A stretch of 64,000 nucleotides of DNA from Herbaspirillum robiniae (GCF_002213415.1 NZ_NJGU01000005.1:372001-436000); one strand, 5' to 3'; shown: positions 1-8,376, counted from the first letter of the stretch. The notes: generated by a model not told the origin, from the letters alone. Numbers and translations: made by a program.

Positions 1-49
1 GGCGGTGGTTGATTTCGTTCTCAAGTCGCCGGTCGACGTTTCGGTATAG
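1..49 (+). CDS. 3' end of a gene cut by the window edge (possibly gmhB)
   Basis: Reading the second frame gives 15 codons ending AVVDFVLKSPVDVSV and a TAG at 47-49. The tail resembles the C-terminus of D-glycero-beta-D-manno-heptose 1,7-bisphosphate phosphatase (GmhB), which in related betaproteobacteria often precedes plsC. The fragment is too short to be sure, so the identity is inferred mainly from context. Confidence 0.4.
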   Translation, partial: AVVDFVLKSPVDVSV

Positions 50-141
50 TAGGCGCTCGTACCACGAGCGGCCCGGACGGCCCGCATCCTGCGCCGTCCG
101 CCTCACAACACAAGCATGCTGCGGCATGGGAGAAAAGCATT

Positions 142-930
142 TTGCGCCTTACCCTGATTCTGCGTTCGGTGGTGTTCATGGTCCTGATGGCGGTCGCCAC
201 CATCATCTGGTCCTTCGCCTGCCTGCTGTCCGCCCCCTTCCCTTACGCCCAGCGCTATTGGTGGACCTCGCGCTGGAACGTGTTCGTCATCTGGACCGCG
301 AAAGTCATCTGCGGCATCCGCTATGAGATCCGCGGCAGGGAAAACCTGCCCGACGCGCCCGTGATCCTGCTCTCCAAGCACCAGTCGGCCTGGGAGACCA
401 TCTTCTACGTCATCAACATGCCGCGCCCGCTGGTGTTCGTGTTCAAGAAAGAGCTCACCTACATCCCGTTCTTCGGCTGGGGCATCGCGCTGCTGCGCAT
501 GATCCCGATCGACCGCAGCAAAGGCCGCGACGCCTTCTCGCAGGTGCTGGAACACGGCAGGCGGCGCCTGCGCGACGGCCAGTGGATCGTGATGTTCCCC
601 GAGGGCACGCGCACCAGGGTCGGCTCGCAGGGCAAATACAAGGCCGGCGGCTCGCGCCTGGCGGTGGAAACCAACACCCTGGTGGTGCCGGTCGCCATGA
701 ACTCCGGCGAACACTGGCCCAAGGGCACCTTCGTGAAGCGGCCGGGCAAGATCATCGTCTCCATCGGCAAGCCGATTTCGCCCGAAGGCCTGACGCCGCA
801 GGAGTTGAACGAGCGCGTGGAAAATTGGATAGAATCCGAGATGCGCGTGATTTCGCCGGACGCATACAAGAACAGCGCGCCCCGGCAAGCCGCCGGCGCT
901 TCCGCTGATCCGGCCGGTCTTAGCAAATAG
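142..930 (+). CDS. plsC: 1-acyl-sn-glycerol-3-phosphate acyltransferase
   Basis: This 262-aa inner-membrane enzyme transfers an acyl chain to lysophosphatidic acid to make phosphatidic acid, the precursor of all phospholipids. A hydrophobic N-terminal segment (about residues 4-33) anchors it. The acyltransferase motif I appears as H80-QSAW-E85 (the usual form is NHxxxxD, so the acidic residue is Glu here) and the FPEGTR motif lies at residues 152-157. The start is a TTG at 142 with GGGAGA just upstream; the next in-frame ATG would remove part of the anchor. A 31-bp gap separates it from the next gene, suggesting cotranscription. Confidence 0.9.
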   Translation: MRLTLILRSVVFMVLMAVATIIWSFACLLSAPFPYAQRYWWTSRWNVFVIWTAKVICGIRYEIRGRENLPDAPVILLSKHQSAWETIFYVINMPRPLVFVFKKELTYIPFFGWGIALLRMIPIDRSKGRDAFSQVLEHGRRRLRDGQWIVMFPEGTRTRVGSQGKYKAGGSRLAVETNTLVVPVAMNSGEHWPKGTFVKRPGKIIVSIGKPISPEGLTPQELNERVENWIESEMRVISPDAYKNSAPRQAAGASADPAGLSK

Positions 931-961
931 CCAACCGCACTCCCAGGACGCCGCGACTCCC

Positions 962-1960
962 TTGAAACTGCTTCGCAAACCCAAGACCCAGCCCAACCAG
1001 CTTTTGCTGCAACTGGATTTGTTCGCTCCGGAACCGGAGCAGGCAGAGTCGTCCGCGCCCCCCGTCATCCCTGCCGTCGATCCCGGCCCCGCCTTGCCGT
1101 CGCCGACGGTGCAGCCGCCGCTGATCGTCACGCCCGCGCCGGTGGTGCATGCCGCGCCGCTGCCACCGCCGGTGATCGCCGCGCCGCCGGTTCCGGTCAA
1201 CACCCTGGTGCCGCCGCCGACCGGCCGACCGGCCGACGGCAAGCGCCGCATCCATCTCGGCGAGCACACCATCGACTACGCGCTGCTGCGCTCCAAGCGC
1301 CGCACCATCGGTTTCCTGGTCAGCGACGAAGGCCTGCGCGTGACCGCGCCCAAGTGGGTGACCATCGCCGAGATCGACAACGCCATCCGCGAGAAGCAGC
1401 GCTGGATCCTGACCAAGCTCAACGAACGCCGCGAACGCTCGGCGCGCCGCCTGCAGCCGCAGATGCAATGGCGCGACGGCGCCACCCTGCCCTACCTGGG
1501 CAACGACATCACGCTGCGCATCCGCGCCGGCCAGCGCTTCGGCGTGCAGCTCGATGAGCAAACCCGCGAACTCTGCGTCAGCCTGCCCGGCGACGCCGGC
1601 GAACAACAGCTGAAGGACCGCGTGCAAGGCTGGCTGCAGGCGCGCGCCGAGGAACTGTTCGGCAAGCGGCTGATGATCTACGCCGAGAAGCTGGGCGTGA
1701 CCTACCGCTCCTATGCGCTGTCCTCGGCGACCACGCAATGGGGCTCCTGCACCGCCGACGGCCGCATCCGCCTGAACTGGCGCCTGATGCATTTCGCGCT
1801 GCCGCTGATCGACTACGTGATCGCCCATGAACTGGCGCACCTGCGCGAGATGAACCACGGCCCGCAGTTCTGGGCCACCGTGCAATCGATCTTCCCTGAA
1901 TTCGAATCGGCCAAGCGGGCCCTGCGCGACAACGCGCCGGAGACCCTGCCGATCTTCTGA
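962..1960 (+). CDS. YgjP-type zinc metallopeptidase-domain protein (DUF45 family)
   Basis: A 332-aa protein whose C-terminal two thirds match the YgjP/DUF45 family of zinc-dependent gluzincin-like proteins. The HELAH motif is at residues 289-293, followed by a third ligand in MNHGPQFW. The substrate of the family is not established. The E. coli YgjP is only about half this length; here roughly residues 20-95 form a Pro/Ala/Val-rich, probably disordered extension before the conserved domain. The start is a TTG at 962 and no strong ribosome site is visible, so the N-terminus is less certain than the domain call. It probably shares a transcript with plsC. Confidence 0.8.
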   Translation: MKLLRKPKTQPNQLLLQLDLFAPEPEQAESSAPPVIPAVDPGPALPSPTVQPPLIVTPAPVVHAAPLPPPVIAAPPVPVNTLVPPPTGRPADGKRRIHLGEHTIDYALLRSKRRTIGFLVSDEGLRVTAPKWVTIAEIDNAIREKQRWILTKLNERRERSARRLQPQMQWRDGATLPYLGNDITLRIRAGQRFGVQLDEQTRELCVSLPGDAGEQQLKDRVQGWLQARAEELFGKRLMIYAEKLGVTYRSYALSSATTQWGSCTADGRIRLNWRLMHFALPLIDYVIAHELAHLREMNHGPQFWATVQSIFPEFESAKRALRDNAPETLPIF

Positions 1961-2053
1961 CCGCAGGCGCGCCGCCTCACGCATGGCGGGCGCGCCGACT
2001 TCCCAAGGCAGGTATTTCACCTACAGCCGCCACCTACCCAAAAGAGGAATCTC

Positions 2054-2458
2054 ATGCGAATGCTGCACACCATGCTCCGAGTGGGCAACCTGGACCGCTC
2101 CATCGACTTCTACACCACCGTGCTGGGCATGAAGCTGCTGCGCCGGAACGACTATCCCGACGGCAAGTTCACCCTGGCCTTCGTCGGCTACGGCGACGAA
2201 AGCACCCACACCGTGCTGGAGCTGACCCACAACTGGGACACCGAGAGCTACGACCTCGGCACCGGCTACGGCCACATCGCCCTGGAAGTGGAAGACGCCT
2301 ACGCTGCCTGCGAAGCGGTCAAGCAAAAGGGCGGCACCGTCACCCGCGAAGCCGGCCCGATGAAGCACGGCAAGACCGTGATCGCTTTCGTGGCCGACCC
2401 GGACGGCTACAAGATCGAGTTCATCCAGAAGAAGGAACAGGCCGGCGCGCGCGACTGA
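2054..2458 (+). CDS. gloA: Lactoylglutathione lyase (glyoxalase I)
   Basis: This 134-aa cytosolic enzyme converts the hemithioacetal of methylglyoxal and glutathione to S-lactoylglutathione. Counting from the ATG at 2054 puts the four metal ligands of E. coli GlxI at exactly the same numbers: H5, E56, H74 and E122, indicating the short nickel-type enzyme. A purine-rich AAAGAGGAA precedes the start. Methylglyoxal arises from dihydroxyacetone phosphate, which the neighbouring rhamnose pathway produces, but that link is only suggestive. A strong terminator follows directly. Confidence 0.95.
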   Translation: MRMLHTMLRVGNLDRSIDFYTTVLGMKLLRRNDYPDGKFTLAFVGYGDESTHTVLELTHNWDTESYDLGTGYGHIALEVEDAYAACEAVKQKGGTVTREAGPMKHGKTVIAFVADPDGYKIEFIQKKEQAGARD

Positions 2459-2479
2459 CCCGAGCCTGGCAAGAACATG

Positions 2480-2508
2480 AAAAAAGCCCGCTTCACGCGG
2501 GCTTTTTT
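2480..2508. terminator. Bidirectional terminator between gloA and rhaI
   Basis: An A-run, a GCCCGC...GCGGGC hairpin with a short loop, then a T-run. It can end gloA on the plus strand and rhaI on the minus strand. Confidence 0.9.
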
Positions 2509-2534
2509 CATTGCCGGCAAACAGCGACCGGGGA

Positions 2535-3830
2535 TCAGACGATGCCGCTGCTACTGGCGCCCTCCGCTTGCGGCCGCTCGGCGCGCTTGTGGTCGCGGTA
2601 GGCGCTGGCGCGATAGCAGCCCACCGGATCGATAGCGCCGCCGTTGCGCAGGCGGGCCATCGCGAGGATGGGGCCGACGTCGGTGCGGAATGCCTGCTTC
2701 AACGTCTGCGCAGCCATCAGCGCATCGTTGTTCTTCTGGTGATGCGACAGGGCCTGGGCATCGACCAGCGCCGCCTGGATATAGGCGCGCTGCACCTCGA
2801 CGGCGGAAGTCATCAGGCTTTCGATCGGGTCGGTGACATTGTGCGACTGGTCCAGCATATAGGCCGGTTTGAACGCATCGCCCTCGCGCACGGCGGCGTC
2901 GCGCAATTCATTGAAGACCAGGAACAGCTGGAAGGGATTGATGCTGCCCGAATCCAGGTCGTCGTCGCCGTATTTGCTGTCGTTGAAATGGAAGCCGCCC
3001 AGCTTGCCGAACTGCGCCAGGCGCGCCACGATCATCTCGATATTGGTGTTGGGCGCGTGGTGGCCGAGGTCGACCAGGCACTTGGCCTTGGGACCGAGCT
3101 CGGTGGCGCAAGCGAAGCTGGTGCCCCAGTCGGCGATGGTGGTGGCGTAGAAGGCCGGCTCGAACAGCTTGTGTTCGATGTACATCAGCCAGTCCGCGGG
3201 CAAGGCGGCGTAGATCGCCCGCATGCTCTCCAGATAGCGCTCCAGCGCGCCGCGCAGGTTGTGCTGTCCGGGAAAATTGGCCCCGTCGCCGACCCATACG
3301 GTGAGCCCCTTCGATCCCAGCGCATGGCCCAGTTCGACGCAATCGATGTTGTGCGCCACCGCCTGCGCGCGCACCGCCGGATCGTTGGCGGTCAGGCTGC
3401 CGAACTTGTAGCTGTGCTCCTGGCCGGCCGCGTCCTGGAAGGTGTTGGAATTGACCGCGTCGAAATGCAGGCCGTGCTGCTGCGCCGCCTCGCGCAACGC
3501 GCGAGGATCGGTGGTGCGGTCCCACGGGAAGTGCAGCGAGACGCCGGGAGTGGCGCGGGTCAGCTGATGGATGGCGCCGCAATCATCGATCTTGTCGAAT
3601 ACGTTGCGCGGCTCCCCCTTGCCCGGAAAACGCGCAAAGCGGGTGCCGCCGGTGCCGACGCCCCAGCTGGGCAGCGCCACCGAAAAACCGGCGGCCAGCG
3701 AAACCAGCGCCTCGATGTCGCCGCCGCGACGCTGCAGCATGCCGGCCAGCGCGTCGTAGTCGGCGTCGAGCCGGCGTTGTTCGCGCGCGTTGTGCTGGGC
3801 GAGGAAGTCGCTTGAAATACGGTAAGTCAT
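2535..3830 (-). CDS. rhaI: L-rhamnose isomerase (Pseudomonas stutzeri type)
   Basis: This 431-aa enzyme interconverts L-rhamnose and L-rhamnulose, the first committed step of catabolism. It is the RhaI type rather than the enterobacterial RhaA. All metal-site residues of the P. stutzeri enzyme occur at identical positions: E219, D254, H257, H281, D289, D291 and D327, in contexts such as MYIEHKLFEP, VDLGHHAPN and FHFNDSKYGDDDLDSG. The gene lies 129 bp downstream of rhaD on the same strand and most likely shares the rhaD promoter. It ends at a terminator shared with gloA. Confidence 0.95.
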   Translation of the reverse strand: MTYRISSDFLAQHNAREQRRLDADYDALAGMLQRRGGDIEALVSLAAGFSVALPSWGVGTGGTRFARFPGKGEPRNVFDKIDDCGAIHQLTRATPGVSLHFPWDRTTDPRALREAAQQHGLHFDAVNSNTFQDAAGQEHSYKFGSLTANDPAVRAQAVAHNIDCVELGHALGSKGLTVWVGDGANFPGQHNLRGALERYLESMRAIYAALPADWLMYIEHKLFEPAFYATTIADWGTSFACATELGPKAKCLVDLGHHAPNTNIEMIVARLAQFGKLGGFHFNDSKYGDDDLDSGSINPFQLFLVFNELRDAAVREGDAFKPAYMLDQSHNVTDPIESLMTSAVEVQRAYIQAALVDAQALSHHQKNNDALMAAQTLKQAFRTDVGPILAMARLRNGGAIDPVGCYRASAYRDHKRAERPQAEGASSSGIV

Positions 3831-3922
3831 GGTGTCTCCGTGAAGGATGGCGCGATCCTTGTGCCGCGCCGTTTTTATTTCCCTGTGACGTCAGGGATGG
3901 ATGCGATCGTACGCCTTATCGT

Positions 3923-3958
3923 CCCTATCGCCCCTATCGCCCCTATCGCCCCTATCGC
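3923..3958. repeat. 9-bp tandem repeat array, four perfect units
   Basis: CCCTATCGC is repeated four times without error (3923-3931, 3932-3940, 3941-3949, 3950-3958), with a fifth degenerate unit before it at 3914-3922. The array abuts the rhaD stop codon and lies in the rhaD-rhaI spacer. Another 9-bp array with a different unit lies after exbD. Confidence 0.9.
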
Positions 3959-3959
3959 C

Positions 3960-6092
3960 TCAGCGTGTGAAGGCCCCGGCGTTGCCGGCATCGACGTTGA
4001 GGATGTTGCCGGTGCTCTTGGCCGACTTCTCGCTGGCGAAAAAGTACACGGCTTCGGCGATGTCTTCCGGCAGCACGCTGCGCTTGAGCAGGCTGCGCTG
4101 ACGATAGAACTCCTCGATATCGTCGCTGCCGATCTTATTGGAGGCGGCCCGCTCTTCCTTCCATTTGCCGTCCCAGATGCGCGAGCCGCGGATCACCGCA
4201 TCGGGGTTGACCACGTTGACGCGAATGCCGTGCGGCGCGCCTTCGAGGGCGATGCAACGCGCCAGATGGATCTCCGCCGCCTTGGCCGTGCAGTAGGCGG
4301 AAGCGCCGGCCGAGGCGACCAGACCGTTCTTGCTGGCGACGTAGACGATGCTGCCGCCCAATCCCTGCGAAGTCATGCTGCGAAAAGCGCTGCGGCTGAC
4401 CAGGAAATAACCGGTGGCCAGCACCGACATATTGCGTTGCCAGGTTTCCAGGCTGGTGTCTTCCAGCGGCGAGGCCGAAGCGATGCCGGCGTTGGACACC
4501 AGCAGGTCGATCCCGCCGAAGCGCAACGCCACATTGTCGATCACGCCGGCCACGTCGTCTTCCCGCGTGATGTCGGCGCGCACGGCGGCGACCGCGTCGG
4601 AACCGGCCTGCCGGGACAACGCCTGGCAGGCGCTGTCGAGCGCGGACTGGTCGATGTCGGTCAGCATCACGCATGCGCCTTCGGCCAGCAGCTGGCGCGC
4701 CACGGCCTGGCCGATGCCGCCGGCGCCGCCGGTCACCAGCGCCACGCGCCCGGCCAGGCTCTTGGGCTTGGGCATGCGCTGCAGCTTGGCCTCTTCCAGC
4801 AGCCAGTATTCGATATCGAAGGCCTCCTGCTCGGGCAGGCCGACATAGGCGTCCACGCCGTTGGCGCCGCGCATGACGTTGATCGCATTGATGTAGAACT
4901 CACCGGCGATGCGTGCCGTGGCCTTGTCCTTGGCGAAGGACAGCATGCCTACGCCGGGGATCAGGTAGATCACCGGATTGGGGTCGCGCATGGCCGGACT
5001 GTTGGCGCGCGCGCAGCGCTGGTAATAGGCGGCGTAATCCTTGCGATAGGCTTCCAGCGCGTCATCGAGGCCGGCGACCAGGGCATCGAAATCGGGCGCC
5101 TCCGGCGTGTAATCCAGCACCAGCGGACGGATCTTGGTGCGCAGGAAATGATCGGGGCAGGATGTGCCCAGCGCGGCCAGCGCCTGCAAATCGTTGCTGC
5201 AGACGAATTCCAGCACGGCCGCGCTGTCGTCGAAATGGCCGAGCTTGTATTCGGCCTGGCTGATCTTGCCACGCAACAGCGGCATCAGGCGCGCGGCCAG
5301 TGCGGCGCGTTCCCCGTTCGGCAGGGCTGCGTGGCGCTGGCCGCCGAAAGCGGCGCCGGTCGCATTGGATCCCAGCCACGCATCGGCGCGGCGGATCACA
5401 TTGAGGGTGTTTTCGTAGCAGGACTTGGCGGTGTCGCCCCAGGTGAACAGGCCGTGGCCTTCCAGGACGATGCCCTTGAGCGCGGGTTGCTCGCGCACCA
5501 TCTGCTCCAGCTTCAGGCCGAGATCGTAGCCGGGACGCTGCCAGGGCAGCCAGCCCAGCTCCCCTTCAAAGATCTGCGCCGTCAGCGCACGGCTGTTCTT
5601 GCAGGCGGCGATGGCGATGAGCGCATCCGGATGCATATGGTCGACGTGGCGGCGCGGGATGTAGGCATGCAGCGGCGTGTCGATGCTGGCGGCGCGCCCA
5701 TTGAGGTTGAAGGTGCAGTGCGGCAGGTAGCCGACCATCTCGTCCTCGTGCTCGAGCCCCCGGTAGCGGCCGCGCAGGGCGTTGAGCTTGTCCATGTAAA
5801 GCGTTGCAAATCCGTCCAGCCTGATGCTGCCCAGATCGCCGCCGGATCCCTTGACCCACAGCACCTCGACCTGCTCGCCGCTGAGCGGATCGGTCATCGG
5901 GATCTTGGCGGAGGTGTTGCCGCCGCCGAAGTTGGTGATTGCCTTGTCCGCGCCCAGCAGGTTGGAGCGGTACAGCAGCAGATGAGCTTCGTCCAGCGTG
6001 GCGGCGTGGGCGTCGTCCCAGGCCGAGACGATGCTTTGCTTGCCGGCCTTGGCCGGCGCGGCATCAGAAGCGGAAGAAAAGGCGGTGGTCAT
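3960..6092 (-). CDS. rhaD: Bifunctional rhamnulose-1-phosphate aldolase / lactaldehyde dehydrogenase
   Basis: A 710-aa fusion enzyme. The first half is a class II aldolase domain (conserved NFGGGNTS near residues 54-61, the zinc-site HMH at 152-154 and EGHG at 211-214) that splits L-rhamnulose 1-phosphate into dihydroxyacetone phosphate and L-lactaldehyde. The second half is a short-chain dehydrogenase (TGGAGGIG at 454-461, NAG at 534-536, YCTAK at 600-604) that in characterised homologues oxidises lactaldehyde to lactate with NAD. The length is usual for this RhaD/RhaE fusion family. It is divergent from the DeoR regulator and is probably the first gene of a rhaD-rhaI transcript. Confidence 0.93.
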   Translation of the reverse strand: MTTAFSSASDAAPAKAGKQSIVSAWDDAHAATLDEAHLLLYRSNLLGADKAITNFGGGNTSAKIPMTDPLSGEQVEVLWVKGSGGDLGSIRLDGFATLYMDKLNALRGRYRGLEHEDEMVGYLPHCTFNLNGRAASIDTPLHAYIPRRHVDHMHPDALIAIAACKNSRALTAQIFEGELGWLPWQRPGYDLGLKLEQMVREQPALKGIVLEGHGLFTWGDTAKSCYENTLNVIRRADAWLGSNATGAAFGGQRHAALPNGERAALAARLMPLLRGKISQAEYKLGHFDDSAAVLEFVCSNDLQALAALGTSCPDHFLRTKIRPLVLDYTPEAPDFDALVAGLDDALEAYRKDYAAYYQRCARANSPAMRDPNPVIYLIPGVGMLSFAKDKATARIAGEFYINAINVMRGANGVDAYVGLPEQEAFDIEYWLLEEAKLQRMPKPKSLAGRVALVTGGAGGIGQAVARQLLAEGACVMLTDIDQSALDSACQALSRQAGSDAVAAVRADITREDDVAGVIDNVALRFGGIDLLVSNAGIASASPLEDTSLETWQRNMSVLATGYFLVSRSAFRSMTSQGLGGSIVYVASKNGLVASAGASAYCTAKAAEIHLARCIALEGAPHGIRVNVVNPDAVIRGSRIWDGKWKEERAASNKIGSDDIEEFYRQRSLLKRSVLPEDIAEAVYFFASEKSAKSTGNILNVDAGNAGAFTR

Positions 6093-6163
6093 GCGTGTCT
6101 CCGGTTTTGATTATGGATGCGCTCTGCGGATGACTTGCATCGCTTCCCCGCAGCATGGAGACA

Positions 6164-6192
6164 AGTAAAAAGCAGCTTTCAATCAGAGTCAA
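6164..6192 (-). promoter_or_regulatory. Probable sigma-70 promoter of rhaD-rhaI
   Basis: On the minus strand, TTGACT (6187-6192) and TTTACT (6164-6169) are separated by exactly 17 bp. The -35 box lies just beyond the inverted repeat at 6202-6244, so a repressor there could block polymerase. Confidence 0.6.
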
Positions 6193-6201
6193 TCGATCTC
6201 C

Positions 6202-6244
6202 AATCAACTTATTGATTGTTTGCGAAGTAATCAATAAGTTGATT
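6202..6244. promoter_or_regulatory. Perfect 16-bp inverted repeat, probable operator of the rha regulator
   Basis: AATCAACTTATTGATT (6202-6217) and its exact reverse complement (6229-6244) are separated by 11 bp. The element is AT-rich in a GC-rich genome and sits between the two divergent rha promoters, the expected place for the DeoR-type regulator to bind. Function is inferred from symmetry and position. Confidence 0.75.
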
Positions 6245-6253
6245 GATTGTTTG

Positions 6254-6283
6254 TTGACTTGTTTTTTGCCGATGCTTAGTCTT
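6254..6283 (+). promoter_or_regulatory. Possible promoter of the rightward rha operon
   Basis: TTGACT at 6254-6259 and a TAGTCT hexamer at 6278-6283 with an 18-bp spacer, beginning 10 bp after the inverted repeat. The -10 match is weak. Confidence 0.4.
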
Positions 6284-6355
6284 GCCACATAACGAGAAAA
6301 CTGGACAAGGCGCCCGGCAACGACCGGCGCCGCCAGCGACATCATGGAGACGCAC

Positions 6356-7162
6356 ATGATCAACCATAACCGCCGCAAGCGATTGCTGGGCCTGTTGGGC
6401 GAACACGCCTCGGCCAGCGTCGACCAGCTCTGCGCCTGGCTCAACGCCTCCGCAGCCACGGTGCGCCGCGACATTTCCTTCCTGGCCGAGCGCAACATGC
6501 TCACGCGCACCCGCGGCGGCGCCGAACGCATCGAGCCCAAGCGCAATGCCTTCGCGCTGACCGGCGAAACCTTCCAGGCCAGCCTGGAACGGCGCCCGGC
6601 GCACAAGCGGGCGATTGCCCGGCACGCCGCCGGCATGTGCGAGAACGGCGAGACCATCATCATCAACGGCGGCACCACCACCTTCATGATGGCCGAGTTC
6701 CTGGCGCACAAGCGGCTCAAGATCCTGACCAATTCCTTCCTGATGGCCGAACGCCTGCTGACCACCAGCGAGAACCAGATCATCGTGCCCGGCGGCCAGA
6801 TCTACCGCGAGCAGAACGTCATCCTGAGCCCCTTCGATAACGACATCACCCAGCACCACTACGCCAGCAAGATGTTCATGGGCATCTACGGACTGTCGAT
6901 GCTGGGCCTGATGGAGGTCGACCCGCTGCTGATCCAGGCCGAGAAGCGGCTGCTGGGCCAGGCCGAACAGCTGATCGTGATGGCTGACAGCAGCAAGTTT
7001 TCGCGCAAGGCCGGCCTGATCCTGTGCGGCCTGAACCGTGTGAGCTGCCTGATTACCGACACCGACGCGTCCGACGCGGCGGTGCAGATGATGGAACATG
7101 CCGGCGTGCAGGTGATGACCGTCACGCCGGAAGAAGAACAAGAACTGGTGCTGGAAGACTGA
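6356..7162 (+). CDS. DeoR-family regulator of the rhamnose genes
   Basis: A DNA-binding regulator of about 268 aa. An N-terminal winged helix-turn-helix (near residues 6-56, with the family pattern ATVRRDISFLAERNMLTR) precedes a sugar-phosphate-sensing domain of the ribose-isomerase-like fold (IINGGTTTFMMAEFL). I place the start at ATG 6356 because GGAGA at 6346-6350 is correctly spaced for it; an ATG at 6344 would overlap that site. It leads the rightward operon and lies beside the 16-bp inverted repeat. By analogy with the rhizobial RhaR it is expected to repress the locus until a rhamnose-derived effector binds, but the effector cannot be read from sequence. Confidence 0.88.
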   Translation: MINHNRRKRLLGLLGEHASASVDQLCAWLNASAATVRRDISFLAERNMLTRTRGGAERIEPKRNAFALTGETFQASLERRPAHKRAIARHAAGMCENGETIIINGGTTTFMMAEFLAHKRLKILTNSFLMAERLLTTSENQIIVPGGQIYREQNVILSPFDNDITQHHYASKMFMGIYGLSMLGLMEVDPLLIQAEKRLLGQAEQLIVMADSSKFSRKAGLILCGLNRVSCLITDTDASDAAVQMMEHAGVQVMTVTPEEEQELVLED

Positions 7163-7183
7163 CGCCGGTCGGACCACCTCTCC

Positions 7184-7207
7184 TGCCGGGATCATCCGTT
7201 CCCGGCA
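7184..7207 (+). promoter_or_regulatory. Intercistronic hairpin between regulator and rhaS
   Basis: TGCCGGGA (7184-7191) and TCCCGGCA (7200-7207) form a perfect 8-bp stem with an 8-nt loop, followed only by TTTC. It could be a weak terminator or an RNA processing/stability element that sets regulator and transporter levels apart. Confidence 0.55.
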
Positions 7208-7278
7208 TTTCACCACGGCATGGCCGGGCGGCGTTGCGCCCCCAGCCCGCTGCTCAATCATCAACAAGGAGACACCGC

Positions 7279-8307
7279 ATGATCAAGAACAAGACAAACG
7301 CGGCTGCAGGGCAGGTGCGCACGGCGGCACTGGCGCTGCTGGTGGCCGCCATCGGCTTCACGCTGCCGGCGCAAGCGGCGGAGAAGGTCCGCATCGCGAT
7401 GGTCGTCAAGAGCCTGGGCAACGGCTTCTTCGACGCGGCCCATGAAGGCGCGAAGGAAGCCGCCAAGGAACTGGGCGACGTCGACGTCATCTACACCGGC
7501 CCCACCACGCCCACCGCCGAAGGCCAGATCGAGATCGTCAATTCGCTGATCAGTCAGAAGGTCGACGCCATCGTGATCTCGGCCAACGATGCCAACGCGC
7601 TGGTGCCGATCGCCAAGCGCGCCATGCAGCGCGGCATCAAGGTGCTGTCCTTCGACAGCGGCATCGCCCGCGCCGGTCGCCTGATGCAGCTCAATCCCTC
7701 CAACGCCGAACTGATCGGCGTGAAGCAGATCCAGATGGCGTCCGACGCCATCGGCGGCGCCGGTGAAGTGGCCATCCTCTCGGCCACGGCACAGGCCACC
7801 AACCAGAACATCTGGATCGGCGAGATGAAAAAGGCGCTGGCCAAGCCCGAGTTTTCCAAGATCAAACTGGTGGCTACCGTGTACGGCGACGACCAGTCCG
7901 ACAAGAGCTATCGCGAAGCCATCGGCCTGCTGCGCAGCCATCCCAATCTCAAGGCCATCATCGCGCCGACGACTGTGGGCATCAACGCCGCCGGCAAGGC
8001 CGTGGCGGACGAGAAGCTGGTCGGCAAGGTGTACGTGACCGGCTTGGGACTGCCCTCCGAAATGGCCGGCCACGTCAAGAGCGGCGCGGTGAAGAGCTTC
8101 GCGATCTGGAACCCGATCGACCTCGGTTATGCGGCCACCTACGCCGCCTACCAGTTCACCAAGGGCAAGGCCCAGGGCAAGGACGGCGAAACCATTGCCG
8201 TGGGTCGCATGGGGTCGATCAAGCTGGATGCTTCGGGTGAGGCCGCACTGGCGCCGCCGTTCACCTACGACGCCTCCAACGTCGACAAATTCGCCAAGAT
8301 CTTCTGA
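7279..8307 (+). CDS. rhaS: Rhamnose ABC transporter, periplasmic sugar-binding protein
   Basis: A 342-aa periplasmic binding protein of the ribose/galactose-type family. A signal peptide with a hydrophobic core at about residues 15-30 ends in LPAQA, with predicted cleavage after residue 33. The mature protein starts EKVRIAMVVKSLGNGFF, the usual first strand of this fold. The ATG at 7279 is preceded by AAGGAG (7266-7271); the open frame runs farther upstream but lacks a signal sequence there. The rhamnose specificity is inferred from its location between the rha regulator and the rha ATPase and permeases. It is flanked on both sides by RNA hairpins. Confidence 0.92.
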   Translation: MIKNKTNAAAGQVRTAALALLVAAIGFTLPAQAAEKVRIAMVVKSLGNGFFDAAHEGAKEAAKELGDVDVIYTGPTTPTAEGQIEIVNSLISQKVDAIVISANDANALVPIAKRAMQRGIKVLSFDSGIARAGRLMQLNPSNAELIGVKQIQMASDAIGGAGEVAILSATAQATNQNIWIGEMKKALAKPEFSKIKLVATVYGDDQSDKSYREAIGLLRSHPNLKAIIAPTTVGINAAGKAVADEKLVGKVYVTGLGLPSEMAGHVKSGAVKSFAIWNPIDLGYAATYAAYQFTKGKAQGKDGETIAVGRMGSIKLDASGEAALAPPFTYDASNVDKFAKIF

Positions 8308-8311
8308 ACGG

Positions 8312-8340
8312 ATCGTGGCGCCGCATAGCGGCGCCACGAT
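8312..8340 (+). promoter_or_regulatory. Strong intercistronic hairpin between rhaS and rhaT
   Basis: ATCGTGGCGCC (8312-8322) pairs perfectly with 8330-8340 around a 7-nt loop. There is no T-run. Such structures after a binding-protein gene commonly protect the upstream message so that the binding protein is made in excess of the membrane parts. Confidence 0.7.
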
Positions 8341-8376
8341 ATTGAAAACGTCTCACCACGGAAACCGAGTTTCGCC

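Noticed and set aside
3914..3958. Short tandem repeats as a possible CRISPR array
   Set aside because: Units are 9 bp with no spacers and no cas genes nearby.
3840..6110. 756-codon open frame on the plus strand opposite rhaD
   Set aside because: It is the shadow of a high-GC gene; the translation is low-complexity and matches no family, whereas the minus strand gives RhaD.
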